NCBI GenBank assembly: GCA_004194705.1
Contig: SADC01001280.1
Span: 186,001 to 250,000, forward strand
Length of the DNA stretch: 64,000 nucleotides
Direction of reading: 5' to 3'
From: Ditylenchus dipsaci
Lineage: Eukaryota; Nematoda; Chromadorea; Rhabditida; Anguinidae
Below, piece after piece: positions 12,201 through 22,395 of this stretch. Numbering within the stretch: the stretch's first letter is position 1; every line of letters starts with the position of its first letter. The notes beneath the pieces were generated by a model. It was not told the DNA's origin and made no database searches. It saw only the letters and a list, made by a program, of their open reading frames with translations. A program made the translations under genes and the position numbers.

Positions 12201-13595
12201 ATTACGTAAGAATATTAAAGAGACGCGTGAGGGAAATACGGTATGAACGTTTTGGCAAATTTTTATGTTTTTGAAGAGATTTTTCAAAAAATGTTTTGAT
12301 TCTGACTCAAATTGGCCGAAATATGTATTCACAGATGAGTCATTCGAAAATTAAAGAAATAAACTTTTCAAATACAGTCAACCTTCTAAATAAGGACACT
12401 CAATAATATATTTAAGCGACATAACATATTTAGAGATATTTTGGACTTGACTGTGAAACAAGATCGGCAAAAAATTGAAAAATCGAGTTTAAAAAAACGG
12501 ACTTAGGCGGAAACGAACTGCTGTCCTTATTGGGAGCGTGGGGAGAATAACCTTATTGGGAGAGTAACATACCTGCGTTCTTTTCATGGACGAAAGAGAA
12601 CAAGTGACCAAATTTCCGCTTAACGGTTCTAACATTGGTCTGCGCCTTCCAGGACAAAGATTGTGGGGCCTTCTTTTTAGACCGGATTTTACTTCTCTGT
12701 TTGATTGGCCAAATAAATCTCCGATTGCAGTCACTGAACCGATTGCTTGAGTTCCTGAACCCATCAATTGGCCCTTTTTCTCAAAACGTTTGTCTGGAAT
12801 ATTAGCAGGTGGAATAGGGCGGAGACTCCTTAGGCGATCAAAAGTGTAATGCGGGCTTTGTTGTAAATGAGATACGTTTTTCGCAGAGGCTTGTTTCAGC
12901 CTTATTAAAGGTGGTGTTACAAGTAGACTAGGTGTGCCAAAGTTTTGTGCTAGGTTAGAAAAAGGAATTGTAGCTGCCCTTGTCGTTCCCATTCGTTCAG
13001 AGTCATTAACCAATCTATTTCCTTTTCTACCAGAATAATTATAAGGATGTGGAAGCACACACTGTCTCTTTTGAGCATCAAATACTTTTTGCTGCCCAGA
13101 CTTTATTGAGCACTGAGCAATGGAGTATTTTCTAAAGTTTTAAATTATTTTAATGTGTTCATTAGAAAAAAGGTCACTTTGTGCTGCTGTGGCAATAGAA
13201 AAATTGATGAGCAGTCGGAGAGGCAATCCAATAACTGTTTATTTTCGGATCACAATTGTCCCCTTGCTTTACTCCGCTTATGGGCTTGATCAAACATACT
13301 AGACACTGAACCTTACAATTATATATTTTTTAATTAAATTCATAGGGTTGCCCAAAACTATTTTTTATGTTACAGGAAAACTATTTGTGTTTTCTAAGGT
13401 GAAAGTCCAAACTTCCGTATAAAAGTTCACCGGTCAAAAGATAACTAAAGTATGAGCTATCTTTCAATTGGTCAATTATTGAATAAAGGCTTTGATTTTC
13501 ACAAACAAAGTATTTTTCTGTAACAACAACGGCTGTTTCTGAGCTACCCTGTAAAAAATTAAGCTTACAGGAAAAATAAAAATAAAGAAGATCAT
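9298..13595 (-). CDS. Secreted lustrin/Kunitz cysteine-rich protein
   Basis: Predicted extracellular protease-inhibitor/matrix protein. Exons (5'->3'): 13595-13569, 13305-13178, 13131-12573, 11453-10853, 10801-10664, 10607-10288, 10234-10083, 10034-9786, 9740-9508, 9465-9298 (stop). Joining the first two in phase gives a signal peptide (MIFFIFIFPCLVCLI). Next comes a six-cysteine peritrophin-like segment (NCDPKINSYW...FFYC...CVLP). At least seven lustrin-type units follow, each of the CPxG...C...CPxGxxC...xxCC plan (for example CPGRRRP...FGVCC, CPNGVQPF...GLCC, CPDGFSC...LCC, CPKQYKC...QCC, ending FVCCV). One Kunitz domain (ICSQAMNTGLQC...FTYTGCSGNQG...CMEMC) lies in exon 6. Two single-base losses break frame: near 10335 inside the Kunitz domain and near 10190 between PNKRP and MKCS. 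Domain content recalls nematode BLI-5/MLT-11-like proteins, which act in cuticle moulting; that role is inference. Confidence 0.82.
11492..12243. mobile_element. Large foldback in the 1.1-kb lustrin intron
   Basis: Outer ends TGCCGTATTTCCCTCAC / GTGAGGGAAATACGGTAT, then long imperfect arms including GACTTTCAATCAAATTCG / GAATTTGATTGAAAGTC and GGCCAAAAAG / CTTTTTGGCC. The loop contains a tRNA-like B-box word (GGTTCGAATACTACTG, minus strand near 11945), so a tRNA-derived fragment may have been captured. Confidence 0.65.
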
Positions 13596-14580
13596 TTCTG
13601 CTAGAGCTGCTGCTATGTGTGTTTATGACAATGAGAATTAAGTTTTTTCTCTTGCTCTCAAAGTCACTTACAAATGCAAATATTTATGCCGAACGGTAAG
13701 ATAGCTGTCAAAGGTCAAATCTTTGTGCAAACAAAAGCTTTATTTGTGCATATATAAATGCAGAAAGAATAAATCTTCCGATAGAAAAATCAGTAAATCA
13801 AAATTATCATGTTAGTAAGCTTGGACACGGCACAAGATTTTCACGAGATTCCCGGTATATGAATCCGGCAAATTTTCAAAATCGCGATTTTTTTCGCCGA
13901 AAAAAAATTTGGTGACCGATTTTCCATTGTAACCACCTCCGACATCGACTTCGACTTCTATTGTAACCATCATCGACATCGACTTCGACATAGATTTCGA
14001 CATCGACATGTCATTGTAACCAAGGGGTTCGCTGAATGGAGCGTATGCGGTAAATTGTAAAATATAAATTTAGGAGTTGTCTGTACTTATCTTATGTGTT
14101 TTCAACTTTTTGTTGTTCTTCGCTCTAAATTTATTTATATACTCGTCTTTACTGTTTAGCGAAATATTTATACATAAAATTTTGGTTTTCTAAAACGTCT
14201 AAATCGACCAATTGTGTGTTCACAACTTTTTTCTGGGCAGCTATGCACATAATCGGCAAAGCATGTCAGAAAGCATGGCATCAGAGCGCACGGCCATAGA
14301 AACGACAAAATACAGAGGGTTGAGCAAAACACTGCAAATGCACCCAATACAGGCCGAGGAATTGTTTCAACAATATTCTAAAACACACAAATAAAACTCC
14401 TTTAAATCGTATAAAAGGTAATTACATGGCATCGACTGCAGTACAATTTGCTAGGTTTTGAGCTGAACTTCAAATTTGGCACAAATACTTCTTGGTTAAA
14501 CATCAGTTTGCGAGTTGGAAAATCTTTTCGGGACTGGTTATTCTAAATTTTTATTTTTTTGCTTAACACCCCTGTGAACC
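13596..14580. other. Intergenic with simple-repeat tract
   Basis: About 1 kb between two converging-oriented minus genes. It contains a degenerate CGACATCGACTTCGACAT tract at about 13930-14012. A plus-strand 60-codon frame at 14212-14394, followed by AATAAA, could be a terminal exon, but no partner exon or domain is seen. Confidence 0.4.
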
Positions 14581-14812
14581 TGTGGCTGCGAGATATTCCG
14601 GTAGGGCCAATGAGCTTGATCATTATCTGATAGGGTGCAAAATTTAAAAAAAATATTTTTTAACCGAGTGCCCATGGACCGCGTTTCTGTTCAGAAATGA
14701 CCGAAGAATTCTCTATGCCAAAAGAGGCAAAAAGAAAGCCAAAAACAGGTGAGTAACCTTTCTGCCAAATGATGGTCTGGGACATTGGCCCTACCGGAAT
14801 ATGTCCTCAACA
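14581..14812. repeat. Inverted-repeat MITE
   Basis: AGATATTCCGGTAGGGCCAA on the left pairs with TTGGCCCTACCGGAATATGT on the right, about 30-bp arms bounding 230 bp without coding content. It lies immediately downstream of the last recognised GluN1 exon and may sit inside its next intron. Confidence 0.75.
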
Positions 14813-14846
14813 TTTTTATAGTCCACTGCAAAATTTTCTGACTTAC

Positions 14847-17800
14847 TTGTCTTGTAGCAGTTGTCATGTAGCATTCATTCTTGCCTAGCTCAGCCAGCGA
14901 AAACTGCAGCATTGTTCTTCTTTTGACTAACCCAATCCAGTGATAAAAGGATCTCTTTGCTAGTTGATTACGTTTTCTATAAAATTAATTTAGATGATGG
15001 TAGAACTAAGCTACTACAAAACCTCTCTGCTTCCTTTTTTCTTCCCATCTTTACCTCGACTATACTCAGCAAAATGCCCACGCCTATGCCAAAGACCACA
15101 AGAATGAGTCCATCTCTCATGTTTCTTAGACTCAATCTAGCGGGTGATTTGTGAGTTTCGTACACACACACCTTGTTGCCCACAGATGTGATCCATTTGG
15201 CTTCCATCTTTTCCATAGCACCACCTGTAACATACAAATTGCTATTTTTATTTGTAAAGAGAGGCATACTCTCTGCCAATCTGAGTATAGCAGCTGTTAT
15301 ATGTGGAGTCCAAGGAGAGTGTTTTTGCAGTCCGATTCCATATGCAGACCTTCCGAAAAGAGCTCCTCGAGTTCTAAGCTCACAGTTTCGGGCTGCTTCA
15401 TATTCAAGACGGGCAGAGTCCCAGATAAACGCACCAAGTGATCTAAATCATAAAATTTTGTGAAATGTAAAATTTTGCACGCGCAATTTTAGGGGATCTA
15501 GACTCATATCGGTACCATATGGGTTTTGACCTTCCGTTTTTTCGTGAGCGTGACGTTTTCACATAAGAGCTGTTAGAAAACGCTAATTATTTGAACCAAG
15601 GAATGTGCCACGCTTGCGCGCGTACTTATTATTTTGACCAAGGGGCTAATTTTAATACCCATTAAGCAAAGCATTGATTCCTTCCTGGGGTGTTTTGACA
15701 TTGTGTCCTTCCATTTTGCGAAACATAGTCGACAATTCAACATGTCGTTTAAAATATTGGTATGTGTTCGTGTGTGTAACAGTGCCATAAGAGAAGTTAG
15801 CACTTGGATTACGCAGCTAAATAGACTCATTATCTTCTCCTTACAAAAAGAATCAAATTCTAACCCTGGCATCAGTAACCCCATTTAAACTCCGTTCTGG
15901 CTGATCCAGCACTAGAAAAGCAGCCAAGTTAGCCGTATAGGACGCAACCATAATCATGCAGAAACCACACCAAACAAGTCCTAATACTCGAGCGCTAAAG
16001 CTCCTTGGAGTCTCTAGAAGTAACATCAGCAAATGATAAAAAATCATAATCATAGGCGAAATTAAAAAATTACTTTCACAAACTCCAGAGTTTAGCAAAA
16101 CACCCCACACAAACCTTAAAATGGTTTCATAAAAGAAATAGTTACAGAAACAAACCACATAGATTCTTCAAAGGACACCCTAGTGTTTTCTTCACGTCCA
16201 AAAAACAAATCTTCCACATAATATCGTTCAAACGGAGATCTGGAAAAAGGAAGTATGGAGTCAACAAAGACTAAAATTTCCAACTCACTTTAAATCCAGA
16301 AAGAAAATGCAACAGCCCACAAGGAAGACACTAACAAACAGAGTAGACCATAGAGTGCTTTTGAGCGGTTGAAGGAACGACTCCATTGGACTGTCCCTTG
16401 GTTTCTTTAGAACATCCTTTATATAGGCATTAGCCAGCAATAGAGTTACAGACAACAGTCAACAGTCAATTACCCATTTCTCGAGGATCTGAATGCCGTG
16501 GTATAGCCAAGGTTCACTGAAGTCGATGTACTTTTCTCGTTCGGGGTTGATGGAGAAAGCTCCAATTGCCAGGTCAGCCATATCCGAGTCTAGTTCTCCA
16601 ATCATTCCACTAAGCACATAGCCTCCAAGATGCTCATTTTCAGCATTTTCATTCAAGAGAACAGCCCCGTAGGAGGTGTTTAAGTGGATCTCAAAGCTGA
16701 AGCCTGTGTGGATCGAGCTATTTGCTTCAGATTTGGACAAGTTAGATAACAAGTCCACAGCATAACCAGCACAGCAGAACATATCTGCTTTGCCTTCGCC
16801 TTTAGACAAAGGACATGGGTACCATGGACCTAGCTAGATAATTTAACCAGATAAATATATATTTACAGGAAAATTCAAAACCGACCACTTCCACCCCTTC
16901 CACCGTCAACCTGCCATAAGCTGAACATCTCTCAGGATCTCCCACGCCCACTGCGTAAACAAAAGGCGGGTCAGCTACAGCAACTGCTCTTAAATGCTTG
17001 GGTAGTGTGATTTCCAGCGGCTTTTGAAGACCGCCTCCTGGCCAGCGTATTGAAGTTTCTTCTAAAGCTAGATCTTTTTCCTCACTCTGAACCGGTTTTC
17101 AAAACATGGAAAATTGAATTTGATTGATCAAAAAGTACCATATGTCCAACCACAACAGTCCTTCCACCCTGATGGATGTTAAGAATATCGTAGGCAACAC
17201 TTATCCTGTCCCCTTTTTCGTTGAATTTGATGGGATTAGTGTCACCGGAGAAGGCGGTGGTGATTAAATGGCTTAAACAGTTCATATATGTTTTTGTTAT
17301 CTTTTTTCTTCAAATTATTGAAATTTTACTTGTAGAACTGCTTTCCAATTCTATTTGTCCACTCGTCTGTTATTGAAGTGCCAGAGCATTGGGAAGGGGG
17401 CAGTGGAGCAGACTTGTTATTGCTTCCTTGTTGTTCTGTGGCGAAAAATTGCATTCCATCTCTAGCCACCACCAAAGCATCTCTAAGTGCTGAACTCATA
17501 CTTTGTCGCAGTCGTATGCTGAGAAAGCCAGTTGGAATGTTTTTGGCGGAAGCTGATGCCTCATTGACAATCCACATTCGACCTGTGCTAGTGAAGCCAG
17601 CAGCTGCAGAGAATATTTTTTCTGCGTTTGGTCGTCTAAAAAATGTTTTATAAAATTCAAAAATGACGACTACATATTTTTATCAGAAAATTTTTTTTAA
17701 ATTTAAGAGTCTTTTTTGGTCTAAGTTCTATTTTTTATATCAGAAAAAGTTTTTTTCGATCTGAAACTGCAAAACTCACTTTGCACATAGAATAACAGTG

Positions 17801-18793
17801 TTTGAAGTAGTCTCAGAAAACTCTTTGGCTATTTGACTGGGCAAAGATTCATTGATCACTAATTCGACATAAGCTTGAACCTACAGTGGTAAAAATTCTC
17901 ACAGATTGCAACTATAGGTTACAAACAAACTCACGTGAATTTTGTTTGCAATCCTCAACTCTTCAAAAACAGTCACAAATTCTTGGCCATTCAAATCTGC
18001 CTGCACAATCATCACAATCACTTGTCTATATTGCAGTTTAGCTAGCAGTTTGATGATCACTTCTGCTTCATTGCTGAAAGGTGGAGAAGTGGACAAATAG
18101 GAGGGGTAGAGATTCTGCAAAACAAATTATTTTGCGCTTTCTAAAATAAGAGCCACAACCTTTCGTGAGAACTCCACATCTTGGATCATAACCCCAATGG
18201 TGGGCACATGATAGAAACCAAGGGCGTAGGATGCGGCGGAAAACGCTGCTCTTATGCTACTTCGAGACTCTCCAGGTCTTTGCACCAAAACGACCACAGA
18301 AGACTGGTTGAGCAGATGTCGGCAAACAATGTCTCTGGTGATTTGAAGGCGGTTGATTTCTCTATTATCAAATGTAACAATAAATTATTTTCAATGTGTA
18401 AATAAGAATATATTACGTCTCATCGTTTACAGTGATATTAAGTGTGATTATTTGAGCAATCAATTTGATTTTGTTAATTTTGGGAGGTGTTAAAACTTCT
18501 TCGATGGCTCCCTGAAATATGCTAAACAGGTATTTTCTGAAGCAAACAACTAAAATACCTGCACTATTTTATGAATGGAACTGGTAAAACTATTTGTAAC
18601 AGGAATTTTGTCTGCAGCTGAAGTATCTCCGTTTTCATCAACCAATAGAGTAATTTTTCGAGGTAAATAAGTGTTTTCATCAATCGATTCAGGTAAATTG
18701 TTTATGTTGGGAAGCTTTGCAGTTGATAGCTTTTGGTCAAAAATATTACCAATGTGAATAACAAAAAGAAAATTTCGAACATTTTGTGTATGT
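14847..18793 (-). CDS. NMDA-type glutamate receptor subunit GluN1
   Basis: Obligate glycine-binding subunit of NMDA receptors; postsynaptic membrane cation channel. Exons (5'->3'): 18793-18559, 18511-18417, 18361-18160, 18114-17935, 17880-17780, 17635-17330, 17271-17139, 17086-16867, 16829-16474, 16416-16289, 16239-16156, 16114-16074, 16013-15865, 15816-15659, 15442-15055, 14976-14847; phases agree up to the last. Domains: amino-terminal domain ([11 protein letters not shown] to RWPGGG), ligand S1 ([15 protein letters not shown]...[17 protein letters not shown]), M1 ([20 protein letters not shown]), re-entrant M2 ([12 protein letters not shown], with the pore Asn), M3 ([12 protein letters not shown]), S2 ([25 protein letters not shown]), M4 ([19 protein letters not shown]). 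The M2 and M3 sequences identify GluN1, not GluN2. The cytoplasmic tail exon ([13 protein letters not shown]) is one base out of phase in an A run. The signal-peptide exon is not resolved; [14 protein letters not shown] near 18783 is in another frame. Confidence 0.92.
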
Positions 18794-19270
18794 CTAAAGA
18801 AAGTATGGGACAATAAATTGTTTTTGAGAAAAGAGATGAAATTTTGAATGAAGCAATATAGCCCTATTCTGAGTGGAAAGCAATTTAAGGCACTTTCTAG
18901 AGCTGATTAAATTGGAAAAAATAGGTCAGACTTTATTTATTTTTCCAACTGCAAAATATGATAAAAAAGATTAAAAAAACACGAAAACCATATAGTAAAG
19001 CAAAAAAACAGCAAAAATGTATAGCAACAAGGCTAGTTGAGATTCAATAACACACAGAAATTATTTTGCCTTTTTTTGTCTTATAGTCACCAACTGTTGT
19101 CTTATTATTTTTTGACATTTTTCTTACCGCTGAAAGATACGCCACACAATGGCAAAATTATAATGTTGCTTTGTTTTTCACCTTTTATAAAAAAAGTATA
19201 CGAAAAAAAGAATATAAATACAATTTTTCCATGCTTTAAAGCATTACATGTTCATTCCTTTTTTTTCAAT
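18794..19270. other. Spacer between divergent GluN1 and lectin genes
   Basis: About 480 bp, AT-rich, separating the 5' ends of two oppositely oriented genes. The missing first GluN1 exon may lie here. No defined regulatory site is recognised. Confidence 0.35.
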
Positions 19271-20159
19271 ATGAGCAGTGCTTTGCATATTTTGGTGACC
19301 ACCTCAACTTTTTATTTCCTTCTGAACGACTGTTGTATCACGGTCCAAACAGAAGCCACTACTGATCCCTGCCTCAATGATTGGAAGTATTTTGCCGGCT
19401 CAAACAGTTGTTTCAGAGTAATTTTTAAACATTCATATACATAAACTGAATAAATGACTAAATTTGCAGGCGTCTCCCACCCTTGTTTATTACCTGCAGG
19501 CCCAGTTAAAATGTGTTGAAGAAAATGGCCAGCTAGCATCTTTTTCTAATAAAGAAGAATTTGATTTTCTAGTGAATCTAATTAACGAACCCAAAAAGTT
19601 CCCGAGAAACCTTTCTGGTTAGGTCTTGTGCATGGGGAAATTGCTAAGCCGGGCACAAATTTTGGGGATAAAAGCCGGTTTCCTCTCCTGTTTGTAGACT
19701 CAACTACAGCGGACTTCCTCTATGACGAGGAACAATACGGCCATTACTGGGGCGATACTGGTAGGAAAACATGGGAGCCCACAGGTGGATCTAACAAGGA
19801 TGTTGAACAATGTGTAGCGCTGAACACTAAGAATGGCAGGCCTGGATATACAAACAGACTCGAAGACTACGCGGAATCAAGGAAACTGGTGAAAAACAGA
19901 TTTTCAAATTTTAGTATTATGTTTTTTTTAATTAAAGGGATATATTTGCAAGCGTTGTGCCGAGCAGTCAACACCAACCCAGCCTCAACTGGCATCTAGT
20001 GAACAGGAACCAATAGCCGCAAAGACTCAAGAACTAGTCGCAGTAGAAAGCAGCCAGCCAGCGAAACCTATACTGGCAGAACAGAAGCCGCAGCAACCGG
20101 AGAACTTAAATTTCGCCCCTATTCCTTATTACTACAACTACTTTAATCGAATGCAATGA
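19271..20159 (+). CDS. Secreted C-type lectin-like protein
   Basis: Exons 19271-19417, 19470-19888 and 19938-20159, about 262 residues. The start MSSALHILVTTSTFYFLL provides a signal peptide; an in-frame Met further upstream (19037) is less likely because it would bury it. The lectin fold is shown by the N-terminal pair (DPCLNDWKYFAGSNSCF), AQLKCVEENGQLASFSNKEE, WLGL, W-x-P (WEPTGG), EQCVALN and the terminal GYICK. A proline/glutamate/glutamine-rich tail ends in PYYYNYFNRMQ. Odd points: the EPN/QPD calcium-sugar motif is EPT, WND is absent, and the cysteine expected in the DYAxS stretch before GYIC is missing, so classical Ca-dependent sugar binding is doubtful. One base is missing in the A5 run at about 19601 (needed to reach EKPFWLGL). 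An AATAAA follows near 20261. Confidence 0.82.
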
Positions 20160-20965
20160 TGTGTGTTTTGTAAAAACAATTTTTCAGTGTAACAAAAAGT
20201 TTTAATGCTAGCTCGTAAATGTAATTGGACTGAAAATTGTGATATTACTAAAAATAAACTTTTTATTCTTTAGAATTAATAATTCTTTTCTTTTTCTTAT
20301 ATTTTCTACGAAAAAATGAGTTGTTCTCTTTAAAGTGGCATAACTTTTTTACCCTACGTCACAAAAAATTTTAATGCTAGCTCGTCACCTTTTAATTCTG
20401 GAGAGGAGATCAATGAGGTATCCTTGTCAAAAACTTTAGTTCCGGAAAAAACTTTTATATTGAAAGTTATTCTTTTCAAGGTAATTTAAACCATTTTTGG
20501 CTGTCAACGCCTATTTTTTGCAAATGGGTACAATTTTGCCTTAAAAAGATACACAGTCAAATTTCTTTTAACCGCGATTCTGAGCCCGATTTGGTTGGCC
20601 AGCAGAAAAACTATAAGCTTCTATACCCACTTTTGAACCGCCATCCTAGAGCCGGTACCGTTTAATAAATTAACCTGTTTAAAACGCCACCTTATAATTT
20701 TAGTTAGAGTATTCAGTTTGGGATAGTTTATTTTTATTTCTGGTGTTTTTTGTTCTGTAATAGTATCTTTTTATGTTAATTTTTTTTCGAGACCCCTGAG
20801 ACGCCTGCGAAGTAAATTGCATTCGCAGAAAAAAATTATAACCTTGGTAAACCTTCACTTTTACTATGATATGAATAAATTCCCTCTTTGATACGTCCTT
20901 GCTTTAAACCGCGTTTCCGGTTTAAGGAAGTCTGACTGTACTTGACGAGGAGGTAGGCTTGAGAC
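20160..20965. other. Intergenic, no gene seen
   Basis: AT-rich. A TTTTAATGCTAGCTCGT word occurs twice (about 20200 and 20370). No coding frame or structured element recognised. Confidence 0.4.
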
Positions 20966-21436
20966 CAGTGCTGTAAATTTTGGAATTTCGGCACCGGCAC
21001 CGCACCGGACACCGACCTCCGAAATTTCGGCACCGCACCGGCCACTGACCTCCGAAATTTCGGCACCGGGCACCGCACCTGGCACCGGCGGTGCCGGTGC
21101 CGGAGCCGTTGCTGCCGGTGCCGGTGTCGCACCGGACATTTTTTTATATATGTTAAAAAAATTATCAATTTAATTTTGAAATTTTTCAGCTAGATTGCAA
21201 ATATGAACAATGTTATGGACATTATTGTGTTGTTTCGAGGCGAATTATAACTTAGTTAGCTGTTGCCGGGTATGATACATACCACTTGCGGTTGCGGCCC
21301 CGGTTCGGCACCGACCTCTAAAATGATGGCACTGGGCACCGCACCGGGCACCGACCTCTAAAATTTCGGCACCGGGCACCGCACCGGCACCGGCGGTGCC
21401 GGAGCCGGTGCCGCACTGGTGCCATTTACAGCACTG
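20966..21436. mobile_element. hAT-like MITE with GGCACCG-theme interior
   Basis: Perfect 13-base ends CAGTGCTGTAAAT / ATTTACAGCACTG, flanked on both sides by an exact 8-bp duplication, CTTGAGAC (20958-20965 and 21437-21444), the hAT signature. The interior is iterated GGCACCG / CGGTGCC words interrupted by AATTTCGGCACCG and one AT-rich centre (about 21130-21280). Apparent open frames inside (20836-21168) are products of this simple sequence. Confidence 0.88.
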
Positions 21437-21444
21437 CTTGAGAC

Positions 21445-22395
21445 TAGAGTCGAGAAATACAGAGTGTCCAACAAAAACACGAACATTTTTTAAGTTTTTT
21501 TGAATTAGTGCCTTTTCTAATTACGAATTATATCCAACTATATATGTCACGTGTATTTATTTTCCCTCTCTATTTTAACAGGAAAAATCAGCTCAGGAGG
21601 TAGAAATTGAAATTAATGATTTTCAAAGAAATATGAACTGTGAACAAAAGAAAAAAAACTGTCATTTAATAATTACGTAGTCGTATTGCTTCTCCTGTTT
21701 TTCTACTCTTCTGATTTATAAAAGTGCTCTGTGAAGTATAATAATCATGCTGGCTAAAGATTTATTTAAATTGTTGGCTGAAACCCCGAAAAAAAACGTT
21801 GGCGTTTCAACGGTCCGCGTAACACCTCGCCAATTTTTTTACAAATCTCCGTGTCTTTATTGGACACCCCCACAGTGTGTCAGGTGCAAGGTCCGAATAA
21901 TCGAAAAAAAAATTCTCAGTAAATGCTCCGTTTTCGTGTCAAGACAAATCCAATTTTTAAAATTTCAGCTCATTCGAACTTTAAGTTTTTCTACTCAACA
22001 CACTAATGTTAAAGCAACCATGTTTAGTGTCATTCGAAGCTGGGTTGACACTGCACATTTTTGTTGTTTTACTTTTTTCGCCTTGAAGTTTCTTACTTTT
22101 CCCGATATATTAATTTTTGTTTGAATTACCACTTTTAGATATGACCTGGCGCAATCTTCATAACAAAATCTTCAAACTTTCATAACTTCCATACTCCTTG
22201 GTTAAGAAATTATAAGTCTTTCTTCCGATAGCTATTTTCTAGGGCTATCTATTGGTCAAAAAGTAGCTATTTTCTAGGGCTATCCATTGGTCAAAAAATT
22301 TATCATTATCTAGACTTTTGGAGGTAGGCTAGCCTTTAAAATGAAAACTAGCACAAAAATTACTCAAAAGTTTTGTACTATTTTTAGATATATTA
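21445..22395. other. Intergenic upstream of MATH-domain gene
   Basis: AT-rich. A 125-codon frame at 21747-22124 has no recognisable motif and runs through low-complexity T/F-rich sequence. A direct repeat of AGCTATTTTCTAGGGCTATC occurs near 22228 and 22264. TTTTTAG at 22381-22387, just before the next start codon, could be a splice or trans-splice acceptor. Confidence 0.4.

Noticed and set aside
15151..15463. Plus-strand frames of 96 codons
   Set aside because: Antisense to the well-supported GluN1 S2/M4 exon.
18181..18405. Plus-strand frame of 74 codons
   Set aside because: Antisense to the GluN1 amino-terminal-domain exon 18361-18160.
19037..19270. In-frame upstream Met extending the C-type lectin by 78 residues
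   Set aside because: It would place the evident signal peptide internally; the segment is AT-rich and not lectin-like.
20836..21168. Arginine- or alanine/proline-rich frames of 90-110 codons on the minus strand
   Set aside because: They translate the GGCACCG words of the hAT-like element at 20966-21436.
21747..22124. 125-codon plus-strand open frame
   Set aside because: No motif, no supporting splice structure, and composition drifts into F/T-rich low complexity. It lies in repeat-rich intergenic DNA.
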